Of a stretch of 64,000 nucleotides of DNA, positions 24,559 through 32,740 are shown piece by piece. The stretch lies in NCBI GenBank assembly GCA_963678855.1, contig OY787448.1, positions 496,001 to 560,000 of the forward strand, given 5' to 3'. Under the pieces are notes generated by a model. The model had not been told where the DNA came from and did not search any database. It was given only the letters and a program-made list of their open reading frames with translations. Positions within the stretch are counted from its first letter, which is position 1. Each line of letters starts with the position of its first letter. The position numbers and the translations under genes are program-made. The DNA is from F22 sp963678855. Lineage in GTDB: Bacteria > Bacteroidota > Bacteroidia > Bacteroidales > Bacteroidaceae.

Positions 24559-26382
24559 ATGAACAGAACAATTCGTACGACGGCAAAGTTGTGTACATTG
24601 GCAGCCTTTCTTATCCTAGGAGGAAATGCCAGTTCTCATGCACAAAGTATTTTACAAAATGTTTATGGGCGCACGCATAGCTCATTAAACGGGAAATGGC
24701 AATCAATCGTTGACCCATTCGATGCGGGCTACTACAATTATCGCATGAAACCAGATGCTAATGGTTACTTCAAAAATAGACAAAATAAAGACAAAACCAC
24801 TCTATTGGAGTATGATTTCTCCGATATGGAAACCTTGAATGTACCAGGCGACTGGAACACACAAGACGACCGTTTCTTCTTTTATGAAGGCAGCATGTGG
24901 TACAAAAAAGATTTCATCTACAAAAAAGACACAGCTAAGAAACTATACCTATATTTCGGCGCTGCCAACTATAAGACCAATGTCTATCTTAATGGTAAAC
25001 TAGTAGGCAAACACGAAGGCGGCTTCACTCCTTTCAATTTTGACATCACCGACAAAGTCAAAGAAGGTAATAACTTCGTTGTTGTGCGCGTCAATAACAT
25101 TCGAAAAAAAGAATATGTACCGACTACCAATTCAGACTGGTGGAACTACGGTGGCATCACTAGAGACGTCCTTCTTGTAGAAACTCCAGTAGTCTCTGTA
25201 GACGACTATCTAGTACAACTCACCAAAGATTCTTACAAAGAAATCTCAGGGTATATACAGCTAAATCAGAAGAAAGTTGGTGTACAAGTCGACCTACAAA
25301 TCCCTGAACTTAAGATCAAAAAACAATTGGTTACAGATGCAGAGGGGAAAGCCACTTTCAAGATAAAAGCCAAACCAGAATTATGGTCTCCATCATCTCC
25401 TAAACTATACGATGTATGCATCGCTAATGGCGAAGAAATTCTAAAAGACAAAATCGGTTTCCGTCAAATTGCTACAAAAGGACAGCAAGTATTGTTGAAC
25501 GGCAAGCCAGTCTTCCTTAGTGGTATCTGCATCCATGAAGAAGCTCCATTCCGCCAAGGGCGTGTATCCAATGAAGCAGAATGTCGTACCCTACTGACAT
25601 GGGCCAAGGAACTAGGGTGTAATTTCGTGCGCCTAGCCCACTACCCACACAGCGAAGCGATGGTACGCGCAGCAGAAGAAATGGGTTTGATGGTATGGTC
25701 TGAAATTCCAGTGTACTGGACCATCGCTTGGAACAACCCAGCGACCTATACCAATGCCTCTAACCAGCTCAAAGAGAATATGAATAGAGACAAGAACCGA
25801 TGCGGCGTTGTGGTATGGTCATTATCTAACGAAACACCACGACTAGAAGCCCGAGATAAGTTCCTTATCAAACTAGCTAAACAAGCTCGTAAAGATGACA
25901 ATACCCGTCTACTAAGCATGGCCATGCAAATGACAGACGCAGGCACACACACAGTCAAGCTAAACGACAACTTGAAAGATTATGTCGATATCTTGAGCTT
26001 CAACCACTATCTCGGCTGGTACGCAGGTCTTCCAGAATCTTGCGAGAAAGAGCAATGGATACTTCCTAAAGACAAGCCATTCTTTGTCAGCGAATTTGGT
26101 GGCGGCGCCCTATATGGCAAGCATGGCGACAAACTCACTCGCTGGTCGGAAGAATACCAAGCAGATGTCTATAAGCAAAACCTCAAGATGTACAACCGCG
26201 TACCAGGTTTCGCAGGATGCTCCCCTTGGATATTGGTCGACTTCTTGTCTGCACGTCGTAGACTCCACGGCATCCAAGATTTCTTCAACCGCAAAGGGCT
26301 CATCTCAGGAGAAGGTCAGAAAAAACAAGCCTTCTACGTTCTGAAAGACTTCTACAAAATGAAGCAAGAGACCTATAAATAG
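24559..26382 (+). CDS. Secreted glycoside hydrolase family 2 enzyme (beta-glucuronidase-like)
   Basis: The 607-aa protein has a signal peptide (to about residue 29, SSHA-QS), an N-terminal jelly-roll, an immunoglobulin-like domain, and a C-terminal barrel. The acid/base is E425 in WSLSNETP and the nucleophile is E512 in FVSEFGGG. WSEIPVYW and HYPHSEAMV are also typical of GH2. The fold fits beta-glucuronidase or beta-galactosidase activity in the periplasm or at the surface; exact specificity is open. It is a single gene, not part of a polysaccharide utilisation locus, and ends at a good terminator. Confidence 0.92.
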   Translation: MNRTIRTTAKLCTLAAFLILGGNASSHAQSILQNVYGRTHSSLNGKWQSIVDPFDAGYYNYRMKPDANGYFKNRQNKDKTTLLEYDFSDMETLNVPGDWNTQDDRFFFYEGSMWYKKDFIYKKDTAKKLYLYFGAANYKTNVYLNGKLVGKHEGGFTPFNFDITDKVKEGNNFVVVRVNNIRKKEYVPTTNSDWWNYGGITRDVLLVETPVVSVDDYLVQLTKDSYKEISGYIQLNQKKVGVQVDLQIPELKIKKQLVTDAEGKATFKIKAKPELWSPSSPKLYDVCIANGEEILKDKIGFRQIATKGQQVLLNGKPVFLSGICIHEEAPFRQGRVSNEAECRTLLTWAKELGCNFVRLAHYPHSEAMVRAAEEMGLMVWSEIPVYWTIAWNNPATYTNASNQLKENMNRDKNRCGVVVWSLSNETPRLEARDKFLIKLAKQARKDDNTRLLSMAMQMTDAGTHTVKLNDNLKDYVDILSFNHYLGWYAGLPESCEKEQWILPKDKPFFVSEFGGGALYGKHGDKLTRWSEEYQADVYKQNLKMYNRVPGFAGCSPWILVDFLSARRRLHGIQDFFNRKGLISGEGQKKQAFYVLKDFYKMKQETYK

Positions 26383-26392
26383 ATACAACAAA

Positions 26393-26435
26393 GACTCCGC
26401 CCTTTATATCACATAAAGAGCGGAGTCATTTTTTT
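26393..26435 (+). terminator. Intrinsic terminator of the GH2 gene
   Basis: GACTCCGC (26393-26400) pairs with GCGGAGTC (26420-26427); an inner CTTTAT/ATAAAG pair extends the stem. A run of seven T follows. Confidence 0.9.
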
Positions 26436-26439
26436 GTGA

Positions 26440-26739
26440 AATCTTTTTCACCGACATTCTAATAAATTTGAACACCTCCTGAGAATGTATGAAGGTTATC
26501 TATGTTTTGTTTCTCAAGAGCATGTCAAATATAACAACAATCGAACTAAAAATCAGTGTTTTTCTTTTTTTATTTATGACCTAGACAACATTTCGTCACA
26601 AAATTCATGGGAATGAATTATAAATGACATATCTTTGACACATATGTAAAAAAGACTCATAAATCAACACAAATCCCATACACCACACGGACTTTCAATG
26701 TCCACTATCTCTGTGCCAATGTCTACTGATTACTGAGGT
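26440..26739. other. Non-coding stretch with an orphan -7 box
   Basis: I see no gene here. A TATCTTTG (26630-26637) on the plus strand may be what is left of a promoter for the aldo/keto reductase remnant that follows. Multiple stops occur in all frames. Confidence 0.4.
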
Positions 26740-26844
26740 AAGTACTTATGTATTCAGACTAAAAACGGTATCGTCGCCACTGCCTACTCTCCACTAGGCT
26801 CAAACGACAACCCACATACAGTAGAAAATCTTTGGGATGAGTAA
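26740..26844 (+). pseudogene. Aldo/keto reductase remnant
   Basis: A 34-codon open stretch reads ...TKNGIVATAYSPLGSNDNP then HTVENLWDE and a TAA stop. GIxVTAYSPLGS is a highly conserved stretch late in aldo/keto reductase barrels (about residue 200 of 280-320). Everything before it is gone, and a stop codon (26734-26736) closes the frame just upstream. It is a decayed gene with no function of its own. Confidence 0.6.
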
Positions 26845-26857
26845 TCCACCAGAATAT

Positions 26858-26891
26858 AGAATGGGCCGCGTCACATGACGCAGCCCATTCT
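26858..26891. terminator. Bidirectional terminator upstream of the nitroreductase stop
   Basis: AGAATGGGC (26858-26866) pairs with GCCCATTCT (26883-26891), and an inner GCGTC/GACGC continues the stem around a four-base loop. It ends the minus-strand nitroreductase transcript and any plus-strand transcript from the remnant. Confidence 0.85.
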
Positions 26892-26921
26892 ATTTATATA
26901 TCATACCCAAAGGCCTTATAC

Positions 26922-27755
26922 TTATAGCTTAATCCTATTCAAGTTCAAACCGTCACTTTGGATCCCACGTGCATAACGAATAGCAGGCGTACCGAAGATA
27001 AGTACTTCACCCAATACATGGTCAGCTGGGACACCTAGTTGCTCTTGAATAGCAGGAGACATCACGCCGATAGCCGCCTTACCGAAACCGTCCCAAAGCG
27101 TACCCACACCGTTGCTATTTGCATAGATTTCGAAGTAGCTCAACGCAATACATGCGTCTACCTCAGGATTTGTTGCGTCCTTAGGAGTTGATGAGATCAA
27201 CAAGTGAGGAGCACCACGGAATAGTACATCGATGCCCTTACTTTCCCATACCGCTTGGAAATTATTTAGGTAAGACAGATTCTCAGGGATACGACCTTCA
27301 GCCGCCGCTTCCTTAATACCATCATAGACCAAAGCACGTACCTTATCGAAAGTCTCAGGCGAGTCTACCAATGAAAGGTGTACGCTATTTTCGTTTTTAG
27401 ACGTAGGCGCATACGCCGCAGTCTCAAGCAAATCTTGAAGAAGTGCTTCATCAAGTGGTTCTTTCTTGAACTTACGAGTAGAACGACGAGTCTTGTACAA
27501 CTCAGCTAGTTTCGCTGGTGCCACAGGCTCCTTAGTCACCACTACGCTATCCTCTGGATTCTTGCCCCAGATAGACAATGCCCCAGTAGGACATACCGCC
27601 AAACAGTGTTGGCAAGCCAAACACATCGCTTCTTTACCTGCTTTAATTTCAGGATATTCCGTTTTGCCATCAATAATCAATACTGGACAATCCTTCACAC
27701 ACTTCTTACATTGAATACACTTTGCTGTATCAATAGTAAAATTGATTGCTGTCAT
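26922..27755 (-). CDS. Ferredoxin-nitroreductase fusion protein
   Basis: The 277-aa cytoplasmic protein joins an N-terminal bacterial ferredoxin module with two [4Fe-4S] motifs (C13, C16, C19, C23 and C45, C48, C51, C55) to an FMN-binding nitroreductase domain (about 85-270, starting KTRRSTRKFKKEPL and containing APTSKNENSV). Electrons likely pass from reduced ferredoxin clusters to FMN and then to a nitro or quinone-like substrate, suited to an anaerobe. It lies 2 bp after the cysteine-rich small protein and is probably co-transcribed with it. Confidence 0.92.
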   Translation of the reverse strand: MTAINFTIDTAKCIQCKKCVKDCPVLIIDGKTEYPEIKAGKEAMCLACQHCLAVCPTGALSIWGKNPEDSVVVTKEPVAPAKLAELYKTRRSTRKFKKEPLDEALLQDLLETAAYAPTSKNENSVHLSLVDSPETFDKVRALVYDGIKEAAAEGRIPENLSYLNNFQAVWESKGIDVLFRGAPHLLISSTPKDATNPEVDACIALSYFEIYANSNGVGTLWDGFGKAAIGVMSPAIQEQLGVPADHVLGEVLIFGTPAIRYARGIQSDGLNLNRIKL

Positions 27756-27757
27756 AA

Positions 27758-28033
27758 TTAATCTTTTTTGCTACCTATTTTCATCACCAGATCCATCTTA
27801 CTCATCACATGCTCATACGCTTTCTTACTATGAGGCAATAGACAGTCACTACAATCTTTAAATCCGTTGGTGTACTTAAAATTACCACCACACTTCTCCC
27901 CTAGCATATACAAAGGGCAAAAGCAAAATAGACAATTGAAGCTATCTTCGTCCTTCACCTTGTGGCAAGGGAAGTACTCACATTTCCTATTCTGAACAAA
28001 TTTATAGTTTTCCGTCTCTGGTTTCTTTCTCAT
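27758..28033 (-). CDS. Cysteine-rich small protein
   Basis: The 91-aa protein has nine cysteines in a patterned array: CEYFPCHK, NCLFCFCPLY, EKCGG and DCSDCLLPH. This matches the cysteine-rich small domain family (PF04071), often found near corrinoid or methylation genes and likely to bind metal or an Fe-S cluster. Function is unknown. It is the first gene of a two-gene unit with the ferredoxin-nitroreductase, and its promoter is divergent from that of the GYF_2/CD225 gene. Confidence 0.85.
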   Translation of the reverse strand: MRKKPETENYKFVQNRKCEYFPCHKVKDEDSFNCLFCFCPLYMLGEKCGGNFKYTNGFKDCSDCLLPHSKKAYEHVMSKMDLVMKIGSKKD

Positions 28034-28059
28034 TTGATAAGGTATTTATTGTTTGCTCG

Positions 28060-28067
28060 CAAAGTTA
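28060..28067 (-). promoter_or_regulatory. -7 element of the cysteine-rich protein / nitroreductase unit
   Basis: TAACTTTG on the minus strand, about 27 bp before the ATG at 28033. The -33 match is poor (TTTA). It faces away from the promoter at 28078-28108. Confidence 0.5.
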
Positions 28068-28077
28068 ACCATTAAAT

Positions 28078-28108
28078 TTGTTTCTGTAAACTTATTCTTG
28101 TATATTTG
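28078..28108 (+). promoter_or_regulatory. Promoter of the GYF_2/CD225 gene
   Basis: TTG at 28078-28080, 20 bp, TATATTTG at 28101-28108: a full Bacteroidetes consensus, 43 bp before the ATG. Confidence 0.75.
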
Positions 28109-28151
28109 TCTGATACGATAAAACCAATTGACAACCCTCAAAAAATAAGCA

Positions 28152-28634
28152 ATGGAACAATATTATTTTATTGATAGCAAAGGGCAACAACAAGGCCCTA
28201 TGTCACTAGAAGAACTGGTTAAAAAAAACATTCTGCCTCACACACCAGTATGGAAAAAAGGAATGGCTGATTGGGAAAAAGCGCAGTACCAAGATGAAAT
28301 TCGCGAGAAGCTTTGGCCTAATATGCAAGACCAAACGACCCCTCCCAATCCTAATATGCCCCCAAGAATCTGCCCTAAGACCTATCTGCTAGAATCTATC
28401 TTAGCAACTATTTTCTGTTGTCTACCTCTAGGCGTTGTGGGTATCGTATATGCCGCAGCTGTAGAGACTGCATTTAATCGTGGCGATTATCTAGTAGCTG
28501 AGGAGAACTCACGCATGGCGAGAAGATTCTTCATGATTAGCTTGTGGTGTGGTATCGCTGTCGTAATACTGTATCTGCTGTTTCTTTTCGGCGTTTTCGC
28601 GTTCTCTCTTGCAGGAACAGCTGTCTGTGGATAA
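28152..28634 (+). CDS. GYF_2 - CD225/dispanin membrane protein
   Basis: The 160-aa protein has an N-terminal GYF_2 domain (YYFIDSKGQQQGPMSLEELV, then PVWKKGMADWEKA) facing the cytoplasm, a Pro-rich linker (about 58-75), and a CD225/dispanin membrane region with two hydrophobic segments (about 79-101 and 128-153), the first containing ATIFCCLPLGVVGIVYA, the family signature shared with animal IFITM proteins. The role in bacteria is not known. The DUF2752 gene follows after 5 bp, so the two probably form a unit. Confidence 0.88.
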   Translation: MEQYYFIDSKGQQQGPMSLEELVKKNILPHTPVWKKGMADWEKAQYQDEIREKLWPNMQDQTTPPNPNMPPRICPKTYLLESILATIFCCLPLGVVGIVYAAAVETAFNRGDYLVAEENSRMARRFFMISLWCGIAVVILYLLFLFGVFAFSLAGTAVCG

Positions 28635-28639
28635 TATCC

Positions 28640-29026
28640 ATGCCAAACTGGTTAAAAAATAAAACAGTACGTACTAGCGCAATAGTTCTTGGAATTATTG
28701 CGCTTGCGTATATATATAGCCATTTCAACCCAAGCAAGTATTTCTTCCCTCGCTGTCCTTTTTTGATGCTCACAGGATATAAGTGTCCAGGATGCGGATC
28801 GCAGCGAGCGATTCATGCCCTGTTTCATATGAATATCGCTGGCGCGTTCTCTCTGAATGCGATGCTAGTGACGCTGATTCCTGTGGTGATTGTGTATGCG
28901 CTGGTGGAGGCATTGCGAAAGAGGTATCCTGAATTGTATACTAGGATGCATCATCCGGTAATTATCTGGTTCTTGTTTGGGATGATTGTTGGTTGGGGGG
29001 TGCTCCGTAATTTGTTTGGATTATAA
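28640..29026 (+). CDS. DUF2752 membrane protein
   Basis: The 128-aa protein has three hydrophobic helices and the family core CPFLMLTGYKCPGCGSQRAI, with the C-x2-C pair (CPGC) and a following helix FSLNAM. DUF2752 proteins are small inner-membrane proteins of unknown role, often next to CD225 or GYF_2 genes in Bacteroidetes. I use the ATG at 28640, 5 bp after the upstream stop; the longer in-frame start lies inside the upstream gene. A good terminator follows. Confidence 0.88.
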   Translation: MPNWLKNKTVRTSAIVLGIIALAYIYSHFNPSKYFFPRCPFLMLTGYKCPGCGSQRAIHALFHMNIAGAFSLNAMLVTLIPVVIVYALVEALRKRYPELYTRMHHPVIIWFLFGMIVGWGVLRNLFGL

Positions 29027-29047
29027 TAGCAATAAAGATATATAAGG

Positions 29048-29088
29048 AAGAGCTTGCGTCAGTATTGTACTGGTGCAAGCTCTTTTTA
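29048..29088 (+). terminator. Intrinsic terminator of the CD225-DUF2752 unit
   Basis: AAGAGCTTGC (29048-29057) pairs with GCAAGCTCTT (29075-29084), followed by T residues. An inner CAGT/ACTG extends it. Confidence 0.88.
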
Positions 29089-29219
29089 TGGTTTAATTCA
29101 TATACCCCAAGTGTGTCGTCGGGGCTAAAGATTGCTCTTTAGCCCATTATGACACGATTAGAGAGAGTTAGGTTATATCTATATATTGAGAAAATATTGT
29201 ATTCTAATTAGTTCATCAA

Positions 29220-31664
29220 CTAGAAACGTCTTTCCACATCACTAGCACTCTTGCGCTTGCGGTTACTTTGGTCTTTAGCTTTCGAGAATCTATACCGCAC
29301 AGAGAAATACAGTGTAGGATACGAATACCTATTATTGAAATCCATACGGTAATTATCACGAATAGACTCCCCCTTATAGCGGCAATTGATAAGATTCATC
29401 CCTGCCAACTCAAACGACAAACGTCTTTTCGGCACATTGTAACTCAAGCCCACATCCATACTATATCGTGGGTCAAGAGTGACCAAAGAAGTCTTCTGCT
29501 TGCCTTCATATCCACCACTGATATAGCCCTTAAACGTGCGCTTCTTATTAAATATAAAAGTCACAAAACCACTTGCACTCCACTCACTAGCATCCCTTTT
29601 ATCAGCCAATGACTTGTCTATTGGCGAATAATGTCTACGACCATAAGACCCCCGCAAATACGCAATCATAAACTTCAACTTATTAAAGTAGTAGCTACCT
29701 TTCGCACCAACGAAGAAACTATTTTCTGCATTCGTAGGCTGTGAATAAATCATGTCATCCTCTATAGTCGTGACTCTATCAATGCTATTGCGCACCTGTT
29801 CCATATTTGTCGAGAACGACAATACCCCTTTGTAATCATATCCCAAATCATACTTATATGTCGTAGACGGAATCAACATCGGATTACCACGAGAGATTTG
29901 GTGCTGGTTGACACGCCATTCAAACGGATTCAGATCATTAAATGTAGGCTGCGAAGCATAAGAATTGAGCGTTAAGTTCCAAGCATGGTTTTTGCTAGGT
30001 GTATATTTCGCATGCACAGTCGGTAGAAACACTGTTTTATCTCTAGAGTCCGATTCACCCGTATCTTTTTGCGTTAATTTAGACGAAGTCGTCGATGTAC
30101 GCACGCCTGTTCTCAGCCACCATTTAGGAGAAAAACGGAAAGTCGCACTCGCATACGGAGTAAACCACCACTCTTCAAATTCAATATTATTGCGCTGCAC
30201 AAACGTCTCCGTCGCATTATCCTTTTGCCATTGATCGTGCGTCTTATCATGATCCGTCATCGTGCGTGTCCCCTTGACACCAAGATCCAGCACATAAGTT
30301 TTTGCATCGTTCAGATTGATGGAGTAATCGTTGGTAAACCCAAGACCAGAGACCCTAAGTTCACGATTATCCTTATAGCTAAAGAAGTTCATGTCATCAG
30401 ACATACGCTTGCCCAAGTAATCTGTATCCTCATCACGGAAATAATTGTAATACGAAATCTCCGCCCAAATTTTATGATCCCGATTACCATACGTATTTTG
30501 CCAATACGCCGTCGTCGTAATCTTTGGTACATCAGATACAAAATTATTCGCATTGACTGTATTTGGCGAAGTCGTCGATACAGGCACCGTCATCTCATAA
30601 CTTAAGAAATCATTATCCGTATGCGCTTTGTTTACATTCAGAGCGATACCCACATGACTCTTTTTCTTGTATTGATATTGCATTGTAAATCGTGTTCCAC
30701 CATAGTTACGCTCCCCCTCCGAAGGCGCTTGCACGCGATACGTTTTATTGCTATAAATATACGACGCATCTTCTTCATAGCTCGACTGGTTGAAATTAAC
30801 AGAAGGCGACACAGACCAAAAGAGATTCTTCTTGTTGTACATTAGCGTCCCAAAAACACCATAGCGGCCGTTTGAGCCTTCGCCATCCATCAGTTCAGTG
30901 GCCACTTGTCCACCCATATATTCTTGAAAAACAGACGACGTATGCAAAATAATCATAGCCGTATCTCCATCTCGATCATAGTGCAATGCTGGTTGCATCA
31001 CTACTTCCACAGATTTTACCAAACCAGCGTCATAGCTTTTTAGTATACTGCCAAGCTCACTGGCCTCCACACGTTGGAGTACCTGCCCAATCTGCACTAT
31101 CACCTTTTTCTTCCCCATTACAGAGAGCTTTTCTCCTTCAATATGTACTTTAGGAATCATGCGCAAGACATCTAGCGCGTCACTACAGCTTTTACGCAAA
31201 TTCGTGACGTCGACAGTAAAACCATCAGGCTTCGTGTGCACACGTACCGCATGTCCTTGAATGACCACATTTTGCAGTTCGTTGGTCGATGTTTTCAGCA
31301 CGATTTTTCCTACATTCGTGTCGGCATCGGCTTTTAGAGATACAGGGATATACTTGGTTTCAAAACCAATATAGCTCACACCTAGCTGATAGTCTCCCTC
31401 TGGATTGTCTAATGAAAACGTACCATCCTGTTTGGTGACTGTTTGTGACACAAAATTCTTAAGCTCTTTGTTTTTTACCACAAACACAGAAGCGCTTGGC
31501 AAAGTTGTTCCATCGGATGATTCTACAACACCTGTGATGTGAGCTACTTCTTTTGGGGCTTGTTGTTTAGGTGCTTGTGCGTGTGCCTTTGAGCCCAATC
31601 CTAAAAGGATGAAGCAACAAAGCAGCATTGCAACTTGGGTTGATGATTTTTTACTTGTCTGCAT
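29220..31664 (-). CDS. Outer-membrane beta-barrel protein with carboxypeptidase-like domain (TonB-receptor-like)
   Basis: The 814-aa protein has a signal peptide (to about residue 29, AHA-QA), a CarboxypepD_reg beta-sandwich (about 40-115, VVESSDGTTLPSASVFV), a plug-like segment (about 130-240), and a large C-terminal barrel of the OMP_b-brl_3 type (DLNPFEWRVNQHQISRGNPM is the characteristic internal motif). The protein ends in a basic tail after the last strand. It may move a substrate through the outer membrane. It lies 31 bp downstream of the SPASM protein gene, suggesting co-transcription. Two decayed relatives lie at 34.5-36.7 kb. Confidence 0.9.
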   Translation of the reverse strand: MQTSKKSSTQVAMLLCCFILLGLGSKAHAQAPKQQAPKEVAHITGVVESSDGTTLPSASVFVVKNKELKNFVSQTVTKQDGTFSLDNPEGDYQLGVSYIGFETKYIPVSLKADADTNVGKIVLKTSTNELQNVVIQGHAVRVHTKPDGFTVDVTNLRKSCSDALDVLRMIPKVHIEGEKLSVMGKKKVIVQIGQVLQRVEASELGSILKSYDAGLVKSVEVVMQPALHYDRDGDTAMIILHTSSVFQEYMGGQVATELMDGEGSNGRYGVFGTLMYNKKNLFWSVSPSVNFNQSSYEEDASYIYSNKTYRVQAPSEGERNYGGTRFTMQYQYKKKSHVGIALNVNKAHTDNDFLSYEMTVPVSTTSPNTVNANNFVSDVPKITTTAYWQNTYGNRDHKIWAEISYYNYFRDEDTDYLGKRMSDDMNFFSYKDNRELRVSGLGFTNDYSINLNDAKTYVLDLGVKGTRTMTDHDKTHDQWQKDNATETFVQRNNIEFEEWWFTPYASATFRFSPKWWLRTGVRTSTTSSKLTQKDTGESDSRDKTVFLPTVHAKYTPSKNHAWNLTLNSYASQPTFNDLNPFEWRVNQHQISRGNPMLIPSTTYKYDLGYDYKGVLSFSTNMEQVRNSIDRVTTIEDDMIYSQPTNAENSFFVGAKGSYYFNKLKFMIAYLRGSYGRRHYSPIDKSLADKRDASEWSASGFVTFIFNKKRTFKGYISGGYEGKQKTSLVTLDPRYSMDVGLSYNVPKRRLSFELAGMNLINCRYKGESIRDNYRMDFNNRYSYPTLYFSVRYRFSKAKDQSNRKRKSASDVERRF

Positions 31665-31695
31665 AATGGTTGTAGTTCTGAGAGTATTAATAATA

Positions 31696-32601
31696 CTACT
31701 CGTGATTCATTTTATAATAAAATTTTGGAGCTAAAACACACCTAGGATCAGGAAAATCGTGATTTTGGTTTCCATAAGCTCTCATAATATCTGCGTAACA
31801 ACGATTTCCATGAGCAAAACATTTATCAAAGTCCTTGCACCCTTTACAAGGGCTCGATTCTGAAATTTTGTTTTGCTGTAAATTCCACAAAGACATAGCT
31901 TTCTTGCCAGACCAAATATCAGCAATAGATGATTCTTTTACATTACCAATAATAAAATGTTCATGCCAATACAGTTGTTCACATATAGTAACTTCTCCAT
32001 TTGGCAAAACCATCATATTAGTGGTATTAGCTGTACAAATTGGACCAGGAAAATTTGTACTGCCGCCAGCTGTCTTTTGATATTCCTTATCTCTTGAAGG
32101 AGACCACAAAACTTCACATTGTACACTATCCTTGTGTTGTTTAATCCATGTTTCAATTACATCTAACTGATCCTTAGCACATCTATATTGGTCAAAATCC
32201 AAATGACTGTACAAGGAAGGAAAAGCAACCCGAATTTCCCAGCGTTCAACACGCTTAAGTGTTCTTACAAATGTTGCAATTTTCTCAAGCTCCTCTATTG
32301 AGTCATTTAAGTTTGTAAGCACTGTTGCAATTTGATAACAAATCGAACTTTTATCTATATTCTCTATAGTAGAACAGATTTTAGAAGTATAGGAAGAATC
32401 AACTCTTAGTACCTTTTTATTAACTTCCTCCGATACACTATCCAACGATATTTGTGCCCTGATTTTATATTTCTCAAATTCATTAATAGTATTCTGAGTT
32501 ATTGGCACTTTGGTAGATATCAAATCTGGAGTGTATTCATATTTAATTAGTAGGTCTAGTAACTCCTTCCATTTAGGGTACATAAATAATACTCTTTTCA
32601 T
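31696..32601 (-). CDS. SPASM-domain protein lacking the radical-SAM cysteine motif (pseudo-rSAM)
   Basis: The 301-aa protein begins inside what in radical SAM peptide maturases follows the CxxxCxxC motif (MYPKWKELLDLLIKYE, PDLISTKVPI), so the [4Fe-4S]-SAM site is absent and nothing upstream restores it. The C-terminal SPASM domain is intact: C in PGPIC, C in NGEVTIC, then CKGC, DKC, NRC and a last C in DPRC. Either it is an N-terminally truncated relic or a pseudo-rSAM partner such as those known in Bacteroidales peptide natural-product loci. No precursor peptide or second rSAM gene was seen. Confidence 0.75.
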   Translation of the reverse strand: MKRVLFMYPKWKELLDLLIKYEYTPDLISTKVPITQNTINEFEKYKIRAQISLDSVSEEVNKKVLRVDSSYTSKICSTIENIDKSSICYQIATVLTNLNDSIEELEKIATFVRTLKRVERWEIRVAFPSLYSHLDFDQYRCAKDQLDVIETWIKQHKDSVQCEVLWSPSRDKEYQKTAGGSTNFPGPICTANTTNMMVLPNGEVTICEQLYWHEHFIIGNVKESSIADIWSGKKAMSLWNLQQNKISESSPCKGCKDFDKCFAHGNRCYADIMRAYGNQNHDFPDPRCVLAPKFYYKMNHE

Positions 32602-32672
32602 TTTTTTCTTGGTTGATTATTTATAAAAACACAATGCAAATAAACAGTTTTTCAATTGAAGCACAATGCTTT

Positions 32673-32724
32673 TTTGTTCGCATTTGTTCGCAAAACCCAT
32701 TTTTATGTATTAATTTTGTTCGCA
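32673..32724 (+). repeat. Three phased TTTGTTCGCA repeats at the TPR-regulator promoter
   Basis: The 10-bp unit occurs at 32673-32682, 32683-32692 and 32715-32724. The first two are in tandem; the third follows the second by 32 bp, about three helical turns, so all lie on one face. The third overlaps the -7 box TAATTTTG (32711-32718). This is a likely operator. Confidence 0.65.
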
Positions 32725-32740
32725 AACTTGTGAATTAATT

